This document shows, piece by piece, positions 24,289 to 33,741 of a stretch of DNA of 51,934 nt. Below the pieces are notes generated by a model. That model searched no databases, was not told the DNA's origin, and was given only the letters and a program-made list of their open reading frames with translations. Within the stretch, counting starts at the first letter, position 1. Each line of letters begins with the position of its first letter. The translations under genes and the position numbers were made by a program. Source of the stretch: Bradyrhizobiaceae bacterium (GTDB lineage: Bacteria; Pseudomonadota; Alphaproteobacteria; Rhizobiales; Aestuariivirgaceae); contig CANJMQ010000023.1 in NCBI GenBank assembly GCA_947475225.1, positions 1 to 51,934 of the forward strand. Reading direction: 5' to 3'.

Positions 24289-25506
24289 ATGGAGACGGGA
24301 CTTGAGACCAAGGTCGCCTTTGGCGACATGATGCAGGCCTTCGAGGCCTTCAGGGAGGCAAATGACGAGCGCCTCGCTGAGATCGAGAAGCGCATGTCAA
24401 CGGATGTGGTGACCGCCGAGAAGGTGGACCGCATCAACCGCGCGGTGGATGAGGCCAAGGCCAGGCTCGACGAGCTGACGCTGAAATCGCGCCGCCCGCA
24501 GCTGTCGGGTGAGACGGCGGAGGCGCCGTCGCTGCGCGAGCACAAGGCGGCCTTCGACGCCTACGTGAGGAAGGGTGAAGCGCATGGTCTTTCGGCGCTG
24601 GAAGCCAAGGCCATGTCGGTGGGCTCGGGCCCCGATGGCGGCTATCTGGTGCCGCCGGAAGTGGAAGCGGAGATCGGGCGGAGGCTCTATGCCATTTCGC
24701 CGCTGCGCTCCATCGGCTCGATCCGCCAGATCTCTGCCGCACTCTACAAGAAGCCGTTCTCGACCAACGGGCTGGCGAACGGCTGGGTGGGCGAGACGCA
24801 AGCCCGCCCCGAGACGGGTTCGATCACGCTGGCTGAGCTGCAGTTTCCGGCGATGGAGCTCTATGCCATGCCGTCGGCCACCCAGACGCTGCTCGATGAC
24901 TCGGTCGTCAACATCGACCAGTGGCTGGCGGAGGAGGTGCAGCTGGTCTTCGCCGAGCAGGAGGGCATCGCCTTCGTCAATGGTGACGGTGTGAACAAGC
25001 CCAAGGGTTTCCTGAGCTACACCAAGGTGGCGGACCAAGGCTGGAGCTGGGGCAATGTCGGCTATCTCGCCACCGGTGTGGCTGGTGGCTTTGCGGCCAC
25101 CAACCCGTCTGACCGGTTGATCGACCTGATCTATGCGCTGAAGATCGGCTATCGCCAGAACGCCAGCTGGGTGATGAACCGCCGTACCCAGAGCCTGATC
25201 CGCAAGTTCCGCGACGTGAACGGCAACTACCTGTGGGAGCCGGCGGCCCGGCCCGATGGCAAGGCGACGCTGATGAACTTCCCCATCACCGAATGCGAGC
25301 CGATGCCGGACGTGGCAACGGATTCCTTCGCGCTCGGCTTCGGCGACTTTGCCTCCGGCTACCTCATCGTCGACCGGGTGGGCGTGCGGGTGCTGCGCGA
25401 TCCCTATTCCGCCAAGCCCTATGTGCTGTTCTACACCACGAAGCGGGTGGGCGGCGGCATCCAGAACTTCGAGGCGATCAAGCTCATGAAGTTCGGTCTC
25501 ACGTAA
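24289..25506 (+). CDS. HK97-fold major capsid protein
   Basis: A 405-residue phage major capsid protein. The first ~90 residues form a coiled-coil delta domain (MMQAFEAFREANDERLAEIEKR; VDRINRAVDEAKARLDELTL), expected to be removed by the protease. The shell domain contains GGYLVPPEVEAEIGRRL, LLDDSVVNIDQWLAEEV and ADGVNKPKG-like FVNGDGVNKPKGFL. This is the GTA/HK97 gp5 type. The start abuts the protease stop with no gap. Confidence 0.95.
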   Translation: METGLETKVAFGDMMQAFEAFREANDERLAEIEKRMSTDVVTAEKVDRINRAVDEAKARLDELTLKSRRPQLSGETAEAPSLREHKAAFDAYVRKGEAHGLSALEAKAMSVGSGPDGGYLVPPEVEAEIGRRLYAISPLRSIGSIRQISAALYKKPFSTNGLANGWVGETQARPETGSITLAELQFPAMELYAMPSATQTLLDDSVVNIDQWLAEEVQLVFAEQEGIAFVNGDGVNKPKGFLSYTKVADQGWSWGNVGYLATGVAGGFAATNPSDRLIDLIYALKIGYRQNASWVMNRRTQSLIRKFRDVNGNYLWEPAARPDGKATLMNFPITECEPMPDVATDSFALGFGDFASGYLIVDRVGVRVLRDPYSAKPYVLFYTTKRVGGGIQNFEAIKLMKFGLT

Positions 25507-26073
25507 ATGGCGGCCATCATGGTGCAGGCCCCGGCGAGCGAGCCCGTCTCGCTCGCCGGGGCAAAGGCGCAGCTGCGCATCGTTCACGGTGATGACGACC
25601 AGCTGATCGCCGCGCTCATCACCGCCGCAAGGCGGGTGGTGGAGGCGCGGACGGGACTCTGCCTCATCGCGCAGGACTGGCTGTGCCTGCGCGATGGCTG
25701 GCCGGAGGAGGGCGTGATCGAGCTCCCCATGGCGCCGCTGCTGGGCGTCGAGGAGATCGGTGTCTTCGGGGATGATGACCAGAAGGCGGTGATCGACCCG
25801 GCGCATTACATCGTGGATGCCGCATCGCGGCCGCCGCGCGTGATGCTGCGCGGCTCGCGCCTCTGGCCACGGCCCGGGCGCGCGGTGAATGGCATCGGCA
25901 TACGCGTGACGGCGGGCTTCGGGCCGTTGCCTGCCGATGTGCCGCAGCCACTGCGCCAGGCGATCGAGCTGCTGGTTGTGCATTTCTATGCGCAGCGCGG
26001 CGACGAGACGGGGGGCGGACTGCCGATCAGCCTTCCGGCACTGCTCGATCCCTATCGCATGGTGCGGCTGTGA
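25507..26073 (+). CDS. Head-tail connector/adaptor (HK97 gp6-like)
   Basis: A 188-residue protein with the gp6-like helical region EPVSLAGAKAQLRIVHGDDDQ and LIAALITAARRVVEARTG, typical of the adaptor that stacks on the portal (Rcc01688 in the Rhodobacter GTA). The ATG at 25507 directly follows the capsid stop; MVQAPASE at 25519 is an alternative start. No separate stopper (Phage_H_T_join) gene follows, since the next gene starts at its stop codon. Confidence 0.85.
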   Translation: MAAIMVQAPASEPVSLAGAKAQLRIVHGDDDQLIAALITAARRVVEARTGLCLIAQDWLCLRDGWPEEGVIELPMAPLLGVEEIGVFGDDDQKAVIDPAHYIVDAASRPPRVMLRGSRLWPRPGRAVNGIGIRVTAGFGPLPADVPQPLRQAIELLVVHFYAQRGDETGGGLPISLPALLDPYRMVRL

Positions 26074-26471
26074 GCAGTGCGGGACTGGCGCTGCAGGAGG
26101 CGATGCGCGAAGCGCTGATCGCCGACGATGCCGTGAAGGCGGCGCTGGGCGGGGCTTACGTCTTCGACGAGGTGCCGCGCGGTGCGCCGCCCGCCTATGT
26201 GGAGTTCACCACCCTCGATACGCGCGACTGGAGCAGTTCTGGCGAACGCGGCTTCGAGCATTTCGTGTCGCTCGCGGTGCGATCGAACAGCCGCAGCCGC
26301 CGCCAGGCGCAGGAGATTTCAGCCGCCGTGCAGGCCGCCTTCGACGGTGCGGCGCTGGCGATCAGGGGCCACCGGCTGGTGAATCTGTCGCTGGTGTTCT
26401 GGAGCGTGATGAAGACCGGGCAGAGTTACGGCGCGAGCCTGCGGTTCCGCGCCGCCACAGAACCTTTCTAG
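26070..26471 (+). CDS. DUF3168 tail terminator/completion protein
   Basis: A 133-residue DUF3168 protein (LQEAMREALIADDAVKAALGG, PRGAPPAYVEFTTLDTRDW, VFWSVMKTGQSYGASLRFR). In GTAs this family member (Rcc01690) is the tail terminator that joins the tail tube to the neck. It starts with GTG overlapping the adaptor stop (GTGA), which points to coupled translation. Confidence 0.88.
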   Translation: MSSAGLALQEAMREALIADDAVKAALGGAYVFDEVPRGAPPAYVEFTTLDTRDWSSSGERGFEHFVSLAVRSNSRSRRQAQEISAAVQAAFDGAALAIRGHRLVNLSLVFWSVMKTGQSYGASLRFRAATEPF

Positions 26472-26481
26472 GAGAAACATC

Positions 26482-26895
26482 ATGGGTGCACAGAAAGGCC
26501 GTGACCTGCTGCTGAAGCTGGATGCGGGCGGCACGGGAAGCTTTGCCTCCGTTGCAGGACTTCGCAGCAATGCGATCAGCTTCAACGCTGGCGCGGTGGA
26601 CGTGACGCATCAGGAATCCGCCGGCCAGTGGCGCGAGCTGCTGGCTGGCGCGGGGATCAGGTCGGCGTCGATCAGGGGCTCCGGCATCTTCAGGGATGCG
26701 GCGTCGGACGCGGCGATCAGGGCGATCTTCTTTGGAGGTTCGATCCGTGACTGGCAGGTGGTGGTGCCGGACTTCGGCACGCTCACCGGGCGGTTCCAGA
26801 TCGCCAGCCTCGAACTCGCCGGACGCCACGACGGCGAGGTGACATTTGATCTCGCGCTGGAATCGGCGGGCGAGATTTCCTTCGTGGCGGTGTGA
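26482..26895 (+). CDS. Major tail (tube) protein, TP901-1 family
   Basis: A 137-residue tail tube protein. GAQKGRDLLLKLD and the conserved AISFNAGAVDVTHQESAGQWREL match the TP901-1 family tail protein of GTAs (Rcc01691). It assembles the non-contractile tube. AGGAGAAA precedes the ATG; this gene has an independent strong ribosome-binding site, unlike most neighbours, as expected for a high-copy product. Confidence 0.92.
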   Translation: MGAQKGRDLLLKLDAGGTGSFASVAGLRSNAISFNAGAVDVTHQESAGQWRELLAGAGIRSASIRGSGIFRDAASDAAIRAIFFGGSIRDWQVVVPDFGTLTGRFQIASLELAGRHDGEVTFDLALESAGEISFVAV

Positions 26896-26896
26896 C

Positions 26897-27211
26897 ATGG
26901 CGAATGCACACAGGGGCGAGATCGAGGCCGAGCTTTCGGGGCAGCGCTACGTGCTGTGCCTGACGCTGGGGGCTCTCGCCGAACTCGAACATGCCTATGG
27001 CGGGGAGGACCTGATCACCATCGCCCAGCGCTTCGAGGCGGGGAAGATCGGAGCCAGTGATGCGATCCGCGTCATCGGCGCGGGGCTGCGCGGCGGCGGC
27101 AACACGGTTACCGACGACGAGGTGGCGACGATGACGGCGGCGGGCGGGGCGCAGGGATTCCTGACCATCTTCGTGCGGCTGCTGCGCGCCACCTTCGCGG
27201 GTGAACCATGA
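26897..27211 (+). CDS. GTA tail assembly chaperone-like protein
   Basis: A 104-residue protein (RGEIEAELSGQRYVLCLTLGA, LAELEHAYGGEDLITIAQRF) of the gene transfer agent family protein type, equivalent in position to Rcc01692. It is thought to act as a tail assembly chaperone with the next small gene. It begins one base after the tail protein stop and ends in an ATGA overlap with the 59-residue gene. Confidence 0.88.
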   Translation: MANAHRGEIEAELSGQRYVLCLTLGALAELEHAYGGEDLITIAQRFEAGKIGASDAIRVIGAGLRGGGNTVTDDEVATMTAAGGAQGFLTIFVRLLRATFAGEP

Positions 27212-27387
27212 GGTTTCCATGGGCGGAGCTGATGGCAACGGGGTTTGGCACGCTGCGCCTCAGCCCCCGCGACTTCTGGGCGGCAACGCCGCGCGAGATC
27301 GCGGCGGCCTTTCACAGACCAAACGGCGCGGCGCTGCCGCGCGGCGCGCTCGACCAATTGCTTGAACGGTTTCCGGATGCGACATGA
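27208..27387 (+). CDS. Small phage tail assembly chaperone (59 residues)
   Basis: This short frame, MRFPWAELMATGFGTLRLSP onward to ERFPDAT, overlaps the upstream gene (ATGA at 27208) and the tape measure gene (ATGA at 27384). The W-x-E-L...G...L-x-L-S/P-x-x-F-W pattern matches the small tail assembly chaperone found between the tail chaperone and tape measure genes in GTAs (Rcc01693 position). It is easily missed because of its size. Confidence 0.85.
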   Translation: MRFPWAELMATGFGTLRLSPRDFWAATPREIAAAFHRPNGAALPRGALDQLLERFPDAT

Positions 27388-27932
27388 CTGACAAACTCGA
27401 CCAGATGAGCGGCCAGGCCGATGTGCTGAAGGGCCAGCTGCAGGACCTCGACCACCTTGCCGAAGGCGTCGGCAGCCGCATGGTGACGGCTTTTGCCAGT
27501 GCCGCCACGCAGGGCAGGAACCTTTCCGACGTGCTGAAGAGCCTCGCATTGTCATTGGCCCGCATGGCGCTGTCGGCGGCGCTGAAGCCGCTGGGTACCA
27601 TGCTTGGCGGGCTGGCTGGCGGGCTCTTCAAGAATGCCACGGGCAATGCGTTCTCAGGCGGGCAGGTGATGCCTTTCGCGGAGGGCGGCATCGTCAATTC
27701 GCCCACGCTGTTCGCAATGCGCGGCGGCACCGGGCTGATGGGCGAGGCGGGGCCCGAGGCCATCATGCCGTTGGCACGCGGTGCTGACGGCAAGCTGGGT
27801 GTGCGTGGCGGAGGCGGCGTGAACGTCACGGTGAACATCTCCACACCCGATGCGCAGGGCTTCCAGCGCTCGCAGTCCCAGGTCTCCGCGGCGATCGCCC
27901 GGGCGGTGGCACGCGGCCAGAGGAATTTGTGA
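27384..27932 (+). CDS. Short tail tape measure protein
   Basis: A 182-residue protein with an N-terminal coiled coil (LDQMSGQADVLKGQLQDLDH). A hydrophobic helical centre follows (DVLKSLALSLARMALSAALK, GTMLGGLAGGLF). The C-terminal FAEGGIVNSPTLFAMRGGTG/GEAGPEAIMPL is conserved in phage tape measure proteins. It is shorter than the ~220-residue Rhodobacter GTA version, which suggests a short tail. Confidence 0.88.
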   Translation: MTDKLDQMSGQADVLKGQLQDLDHLAEGVGSRMVTAFASAATQGRNLSDVLKSLALSLARMALSAALKPLGTMLGGLAGGLFKNATGNAFSGGQVMPFAEGGIVNSPTLFAMRGGTGLMGEAGPEAIMPLARGADGKLGVRGGGGVNVTVNISTPDAQGFQRSQSQVSAAIARAVARGQRNL

Positions 27933-27933
27933 C

Positions 27934-28557
27934 ATGAGTTTCGATGATGTGCGCTTTTCGCCGCAGATCTCGCGCGGCAGTTCGGGCGGGCCTGAGCGCC
28001 GCACCGAGATTGTGGTGACGGGCTCCGGGGCGGAAGAGCGCAACAGCCGATGGGCACACTCGCGGCGGCGCTACAACGCGGGCTTCGGGGTGAAGTCACT
28101 CGATGACATTCATGCTGTGGTGGCTTTCTTCGAGGAGCGGCGCGGACGGCTGCATGGCTTCCGCTGGAAGGACCATCTCGACTTCAAGTCCTGTGCGCCG
28201 GGCGCGGCGGTGAGCCCGCGCGACCAGGTGATCGGCACCGGCGATGGCGTTGCCACGCGCTTCCAGCTGGTGAAGCGCTATGGCTCCGGCTTACGCGACT
28301 ACAGCCGCAGCATCACCAAGCCGGTGGCGGGCAGCCTGCGCGTGGCGGTGGCGGGCCAGGAGGTGACGGGCTTCACCCTCGACACGCTCACCGGCATGGT
28401 GACGCTGGCGGCAGCACCCGGGGCGGGTACGTTGGTGACGGCGGGCTTCTGCTTCGACGTGCCGGTGCGCTTCGATACGGATGAGTTGAGGATCAACCTG
28501 ACGCAGTTCGCGGGTGGCGACATCCCTGACATTCCAGTCGTGGAGATCCGCGCATGA
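27934..28557 (+). CDS. DUF2460 distal tail protein
   Basis: A 207-residue DUF2460 (TIGR02217) protein, the distal tail protein of GTAs (Rcc01695 type). Features are FDDVRFSPQISRGSSGGPER, a WAHSRRRYNAGFGVKS stretch and FRWKDHLDFKSC. It forms the ring at the tail tip. The ATG at 27934 follows the tape measure stop by one base; an in-frame upstream extension is not conserved. Confidence 0.92.
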   Translation: MSFDDVRFSPQISRGSSGGPERRTEIVVTGSGAEERNSRWAHSRRRYNAGFGVKSLDDIHAVVAFFEERRGRLHGFRWKDHLDFKSCAPGAAVSPRDQVIGTGDGVATRFQLVKRYGSGLRDYSRSITKPVAGSLRVAVAGQEVTGFTLDTLTGMVTLAAAPGAGTLVTAGFCFDVPVRFDTDELRINLTQFAGGDIPDIPVVEIRA

Positions 28558-29435
28558 GGGCGCTTCCCGAGGGGCTGGCCGGGCACCTGGCCAGCGGCGC
28601 CACCACGCTTTGCCATTGCTGGCGCATGGTGCTGAAGAGCGGCGAGGTGATGGGCTTCACCGACCATGACCGCTCACTCGACATCGACGGCACGCTCTAT
28701 GAAGCCGACGCCGGATTTGCAGCGACCGAAATCGACTCCTCGCTGGGGCTTTCGGTGGACAATCTCGAAGCCTCCGGCGCGCTGTCATCGGCGCGCCTCA
28801 GCGAGGCGCGGCTGAAGGCGGGCGATTTCGACAATGCCGCCGTCGAGCTGTGGCGCGTCAACTGGCAGGACGTCTCGCAGCGGGTGCTGCTGAAGCATGG
28901 CGCGGTGGGCGAGGTGACGCGCGGGCGCGGCTTCTTTACCGCCGAACTGCGCGGGCTTTCGCATGCGCTGAACCAGCCGCGCGGCCGGTTGTTCCAATAT
29001 GGCTGCGACGCGCTGCTGGGCGACGAGCGCTGCGGGGTGGACCTCGACAGCCCGGATTTCAGCGTGACGGTGCAGGTGAGCCGCTGCACTGCGCAGCGGC
29101 TGCTCGAGGTGAGCGGTGCCGCAGGTTTCGCGGCGGGCTTCTTCGCGCATGGCACCTGCAGCTTCACCAGTGGCGCCAATGCCGGGCGCAGCGCGCAGAT
29201 CAAGTTTCACCGGGTGACCGGTGCTTCGGTGAGCATCGAGCTGTGGCAGCCGCTGCCGGCGGCGGTGCAGGGCGGCGACAGGCTGGTGCTGCGCGCCGGA
29301 TGCGACAAGCAGTTCGCGACCTGCCGCAGCAAGTTCCACAACGCCGTGCGGTTCCGCGGCTTTCCGCACATGCCGGGGGATGATTTCGTGATGGGCTATG
29401 CGGTGAAGCAGAAGAAGACGAAGGGCAAGGGCTGA
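28554..29435 (+). CDS. DUF2163 tail hub protein
   Basis: A 293-residue DUF2163/TIGR02218 protein, the GTA hub component (Rcc01696 type). Conserved parts are CHCWRMVLKSGEVMGFTDHD-like CHCWRMVLK, TDHDRSLDIDGTLYEADAGF, a C-rich stretch YGCDALLGDERCGVDLD and the C-terminal RAGCDKQFATCRSKF. It overlaps the DUF2460 gene by four bases and the NlpC gene by one base. Confidence 0.92.
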   Translation: MRALPEGLAGHLASGATTLCHCWRMVLKSGEVMGFTDHDRSLDIDGTLYEADAGFAATEIDSSLGLSVDNLEASGALSSARLSEARLKAGDFDNAAVELWRVNWQDVSQRVLLKHGAVGEVTRGRGFFTAELRGLSHALNQPRGRLFQYGCDALLGDERCGVDLDSPDFSVTVQVSRCTAQRLLEVSGAAGFAAGFFAHGTCSFTSGANAGRSAQIKFHRVTGASVSIELWQPLPAAVQGGDRLVLRAGCDKQFATCRSKFHNAVRFRGFPHMPGDDFVMGYAVKQKKTKGKG

Positions 29436-29866
29436 TGGCCAGGGCAGAGGCAGTCATTGCCGCGGCGCGCGGCTGGATCGGCACGCCCTATCTGCACCAG
29501 GCGAGCCTCAAGGGCGTGGGCACCGACTGCCTGGGCCTGGTGCGCGGCGTGTGGCGCGAGGTGATGGGAGCAGAGCCCGAGGCGCCGCCCCCCTATGCGC
29601 CCGGCTGGGCCGAGATGGGTGGTGGCGAAGCCATGGCGGAGGCGGCGCGGCGGCACCTGATTGAAGTTCCGTGCACGGCGTATCGCGCAGGCGACATGCT
29701 GCTGTTTCGCTGGCGGGCGCAGCTGCCGGCCAAGCATGCCGGCATCGCCGTGTCGCGCGATGCGATGGTGCATGCCCAGGAAGAGGCCGCGGTGACCGAG
29801 GTGGCGCTGTCGCCGTGGTGGCTGAGGCACCTCGCCTTCGTGTTCCGTTTTCCGGGAGATCTGTGA
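29435..29866 (+). CDS. NlpC/P60 cell-wall peptidase of the tail tip
   Basis: A 143-residue NlpC/P60 peptidase (GTA peptidase, Rcc01697 type). The nucleophile is C32 in VGTDCLGLVRGVW, and the histidine is in PAKHAGIAVS. It likely cuts peptidoglycan cross-links during DNA entry into the recipient. Starts and stops overlap neighbours by single bases (TGATG). Confidence 0.93.
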   Translation: MARAEAVIAAARGWIGTPYLHQASLKGVGTDCLGLVRGVWREVMGAEPEAPPPYAPGWAEMGGGEAMAEAARRHLIEVPCTAYRAGDMLLFRWRAQLPAKHAGIAVSRDAMVHAQEEAAVTEVALSPWWLRHLAFVFRFPGDL

Positions 29867-32800
29867 TGGCGACTGTCGTTCTGCAGGCGGTGGGCACCGG
29901 GCTTGGCACGCTGCTGGGTGGCCCGCTGGGCGGGCTGATCGGCCGGACGCTGGGAGCGGTGGCTGGAAGCTTCATCGACCAGAAGCTGTTCGGCGGCGGC
30001 AAGACCGTGCAGGGCGCACGCCTCAGCGACCTGCACGTGATGGCCTCCTCCGAGGGCGCACCCATTCCGCGGGTGTGGGGCCGCATGCGGGTGGCGGGGC
30101 AGGTGATCTGGGCCACCGACTTCATCGAGAAGAAGAAGACGCAGAGCGGCGGCGGCAAGGGCGGTGGTGGCGGCAAGGTGAAGACCTACAGCTATTACGC
30201 CAATTTTGCCGTGGCGCTCTGCGAGGGCGAGATCGACCGCATCGGCCGGGTGTGGGCGGACGGTCGCGAATTCGACCTGCGCGGCGTGACCGCGCGCCTC
30301 TACAAGGGCAGCGAGACGCAAGCGCCCGACAGCCTGATCTCCGCCATCGCCGGGCGGGACATGGCGCCGGCCTATCGCGGCGTCGCCTATGTGGTGTTTG
30401 AACACCTCCCGCTCGCCAATTTCGGCAACCGCCTGCCGCAGCTGTCCTTCGAGGTGCTGAAGGGAGCGGGCGGGCTCGAGAGCCACGTGAAGGCGGTGAG
30501 CATCATCCCCGGCTCGACCGAATTCGGCTATGACACCGAGATCGTGACGCGCACCGTCGATGAGGGCGTGACGCTGGCCGAGAATGCCCATGCCTCGGCC
30601 GAGGAGAGCGACTTCAGCGTGTCGCTTGAGCACCTGACGGCAAGCTGCCGCAATGTGGCGTGGGCCTCGCTGGTGGTGGCGTGGTTCGGCAATGACCTGC
30701 GCTGCGGCGCCTGCGCGCTGAAGCCCGGCGTCGAGAGTGTTGTGAAGCAGACGGTGCCCGAGGCGTGGAGCGTCAGCGGCATCGGGCGCGAGGCCGCGCA
30801 TGTGGTGAGCAGCCATGACGGCGGCCCGGCCTATGGCGGAACACCCTCCGATGCCTCGGTGATCCGCGCCATCCGGGAGCTGAAGGCGCGCAACCTGAGT
30901 GTCATGTTCCATCCCTTCGTGCTGATCGACGTGCCGCCCGGCAACGGCCGGCCCGATCCCTATGGCGGGCTTGAGCAATCAGCCTATCCGTGGCGCGGCC
31001 GCCTGACCTGTTCGGTGGCGCCGGGGCGTGCGGGTTCGCCCGACCGGACGGCGGCCCTGGCACCCGAGGTCGCCCGCTTCGTGGGCAGTGCTGCCCCGCG
31101 CGACTTTGCGGCAAAGGACATGGCAGTTGGCTATGCCGGCCCCGCCGAGTGGAGTTTCCGCCGCATGATCCTGCATTATGCGAAGCTTTGCGCGCTGGCC
31201 GGTGGCGTTGATGCCTTCCTGATCGGCAGCGAGCTTGTTGGGCTTTCAACGCTGCGGCGCGAGGGCAACGGGTTTCCGTTCGTTGCCGCGCTGCAGGCAC
31301 TGGCGCAGCAGGTGGCGGCGATATTGCCCGAGGCGCGCATTTCCTATGGCGCCGACTGGACGGAGTATTCCGGCCACCAGCCCCAGGATGGAACCGGCGA
31401 CGTGTTCTTCCACCTCGATCCTTTGTGGGCCATGCCCGAGGTGGGCTTCGTCGGCATCGACAACTACATGCCGCTGGCCGACTGGCGGGACGGCGCGCAG
31501 CATGCCGACTGGCTGGCCGGGTGGCGCTCGATCCATGACACGACCTATCTCAAGGCCAACATCGCCGGTGGCGAGAGCTTCGACTGGTACTACCGCAGTG
31601 CCGAGGACCGCGCGGCGCAAAGGCGCACGCCGATCAGTGACGGCGCCCATGGCAAGCCCTGGGTGTTCCGCCGCAAGGACCTGCGGGGCTGGTGGTCGAA
31701 CCTGCACCATGACCGGCCGGGGGGTGTCGAGAATTCAGCGCCGACGGCGTGGCGGCCGCAGTCCAAGCCGTTCTGGTTCACGGAGGCTGGATGCGCGGCG
31801 GTGGACAAGGGCGCCAACGAGCCCAACGCCTTCATCGATGCCAAGTCGATCGAATCTCGCCTGCCGCCGTTTTCGAGCGGGGCGCGCGATGACCTGATGC
31901 AGGCGCGCCTTGTGACGGCGCTCGATGAATATTGGTTGGCGAAGGCCAACAACCCGGCCTCGGTGGTCGATGGGCAGCGCATGGTCAATGCCGGGCGCAT
32001 GTTCCTGTGGGCGTGGGATGCGCGGCCCTTTCCGCAGTTTCCGGCACGTGACGACGTGTGGTCGGATGCCGTGAACTATGCGCGCGGCCACTGGCTGAAC
32101 GGCCGAGCGGGCATGCTGCCGCTGTCACGCCTCGTGGCCGAGGTGATGCAGGGCTTCGGGCTTGACGCGGTGGATGTCACGGCGGTCGAGGGCCTTGTCG
32201 CGGGCTTCGTGGTCGATCGCGTGATGACCGGCCGCGAGGCGCTGGAAGGGCTGATGATGGCAATGGGCCTCGACGCGGTGGAGAGCGGCGGGCAGTTGCG
32301 CGTCTTCATGCGGAAGTCCGCCACGGTGACGGCGCTGGCGCGGGACGGGCTTGCCGAGGTTTCGGCGGAGGCGCCGCTCTATCGCATCACCCGCGCGCAG
32401 GAATCGGAGCTACCCGCCGCCATCAAGCTGTCCTACCTCGAGGCGGGGCTCGACTATCGCCTGGCCGTGGTGGAGGCCAGGCAGGAGGGTGGCGCGGCAA
32501 GGGCGGATGGCCTGATCGAGCTTCCCGCCGCGGTGGCGCAGGAGCATGCCCAGAAGCGCGCACAGGTGGTGCTGCAGGAAGCTTGGGCCGGGCGCGAGAC
32601 CATTGAGCTGGCACTGCCGCCCTCGCAACTGGCGCTGGAACCGGGCGATGCGCTGGCGCTTGAACTCGATGACGGAACTTACCTGCTGCGCATCGAGGAG
32701 GTGACCGACGGAACGGCGCGGAAGATCCGTGGACGGAGCTTCGACGTCAGCGTGCAGGAACCCGCCGATGCCCCGGCACGCGGCGAGGCGGCGGGCACCG

Positions 32801-33741
32801 CCATCATCTATGGCGCGCCTGCGGTGCAGGTGCTGGACTTGCCGCTGGCCGAGGACACGGTGACGGCCCATGCGCCGTGGATCGCAGCGGCCGCCTCGCC
32901 ATGGCCCGGGGCGCTGTCGCTTTACCGGCAGACAGGGGCGGCGTCCTTCAGCTTCAACAGCGAGATCGACACGCCGGCCACCATGGGGTTGCTGGTGACA
33001 CCGCTGTGCGGCGGGCCGCTCGACTGCCTCGACCGTGGCACGGCGGTGACGGTGCGGCTTGTGTCGGGTGCTGTCTTCTCCAGGGGCCTCGACGAGCTGC
33101 TGCAGGGTGGCAACCTTGCGGCTGTCGGATCGATGGCGACCGGCTGGGAGATCCTGCAGTTCGCCACTGCGGAGCTGCTGGAGGCGCAGACCTGGCGGCT
33201 GTCGCTGCTGCTGCGCGGGCAGTTCGGCTCAGGCCCCGAGATGCGCAGCCAGCGGCCGGTGGGCGAGCGCTTCGTGCTGCTCGACGAGGCGGTGGTGCAG
33301 CCGTCCTTGAGCCTCGCGCAGGCAGGACTTGAACAGACCTGGCGGCTGGAACCCTCGGACGGCTTCGGCCGGGCCCAAGCAAGCGTGACGCTGCGCGCAG
33401 GCCTGCTGGGCCTGAGGCCGCTGTCGCCGGTGCGGCTGCGTGGCGTCCGGCAGGGCGGCGACGTGCTGTTCAGCTGGATCCGCCGCACGCGCATGGGCGG
33501 CGACAGCTGGGAGGCAAGCGACGTGCCGCTCGGCGAAGAGCGCGAGTCCTATCGCGTGGAGGTTTTTTCCGGCGCCCGGCTGCGGCGCAGCGTGACGGTG
33601 GGCGAGAGCCAGTGGCTCTACCGGGCGGCTGACATCGCGGCGGAGCTTGGCGCGGGGACCAGCAGTTTCACGCTGCGCGTGGCGCAGCTTTCAGGCTCAT
33701 TCGGCGCAGGCGCCGCATTGCAGGAGACCATTCATGTCTGA
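29866..33741 (+). CDS. Large tail fibre/baseplate hub protein (GTA megatron)
   Basis: A 1,291-residue protein matching the GTA host-specificity/megatron protein (Rcc01698, ~1,300 residues). The N-terminal glycine-rich hydrophobic stretch (LLGGPLGGLIGRTLGAVAGS) is followed by a phage tail domain and a TIM-barrel-like region (residues ~390-720, AILPEARISYGADWTEYSGH; DPLWAMPEVGFVGIDNYMPL). A C-terminal fibronectin-like part carries RLRGVRQGGDVLFSWIRRTR. The ATG at 29866 overlaps the NlpC stop; an upstream in-frame extension inside the NlpC gene is rejected. Confidence 0.93.
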   Translation: MATVVLQAVGTGLGTLLGGPLGGLIGRTLGAVAGSFIDQKLFGGGKTVQGARLSDLHVMASSEGAPIPRVWGRMRVAGQVIWATDFIEKKKTQSGGGKGGGGGKVKTYSYYANFAVALCEGEIDRIGRVWADGREFDLRGVTARLYKGSETQAPDSLISAIAGRDMAPAYRGVAYVVFEHLPLANFGNRLPQLSFEVLKGAGGLESHVKAVSIIPGSTEFGYDTEIVTRTVDEGVTLAENAHASAEESDFSVSLEHLTASCRNVAWASLVVAWFGNDLRCGACALKPGVESVVKQTVPEAWSVSGIGREAAHVVSSHDGGPAYGGTPSDASVIRAIRELKARNLSVMFHPFVLIDVPPGNGRPDPYGGLEQSAYPWRGRLTCSVAPGRAGSPDRTAALAPEVARFVGSAAPRDFAAKDMAVGYAGPAEWSFRRMILHYAKLCALAGGVDAFLIGSELVGLSTLRREGNGFPFVAALQALAQQVAAILPEARISYGADWTEYSGHQPQDGTGDVFFHLDPLWAMPEVGFVGIDNYMPLADWRDGAQHADWLAGWRSIHDTTYLKANIAGGESFDWYYRSAEDRAAQRRTPISDGAHGKPWVFRRKDLRGWWSNLHHDRPGGVENSAPTAWRPQSKPFWFTEAGCAAVDKGANEPNAFIDAKSIESRLPPFSSGARDDLMQARLVTALDEYWLAKANNPASVVDGQRMVNAGRMFLWAWDARPFPQFPARDDVWSDAVNYARGHWLNGRAGMLPLSRLVAEVMQGFGLDAVDVTAVEGLVAGFVVDRVMTGREALEGLMMAMGLDAVESGGQLRVFMRKSATVTALARDGLAEVSAEAPLYRITRAQESELPAAIKLSYLEAGLDYRLAVVEARQEGGAARADGLIELPAAVAQEHAQKRAQVVLQEAWAGRETIELALPPSQLALEPGDALALELDDGTYLLRIEEVTDGTARKIRGRSFDVSVQEPADAPARGEAAGTAIIYGAPAVQVLDLPLAEDTVTAHAPWIAAAASPWPGALSLYRQTGAASFSFNSEIDTPATMGLLVTPLCGGPLDCLDRGTAVTVRLVSGAVFSRGLDELLQGGNLAAVGSMATGWEILQFATAELLEAQTWRLSLLLRGQFGSGPEMRSQRPVGERFVLLDEAVVQPSLSLAQAGLEQTWRLEPSDGFGRAQASVTLRAGLLGLRPLSPVRLRGVRQGGDVLFSWIRRTRMGGDSWEASDVPLGEERESYRVEVFSGARLRRSVTVGESQWLYRAADIAAELGAGTSSFTLRVAQLSGSFGAGAALQETIHV

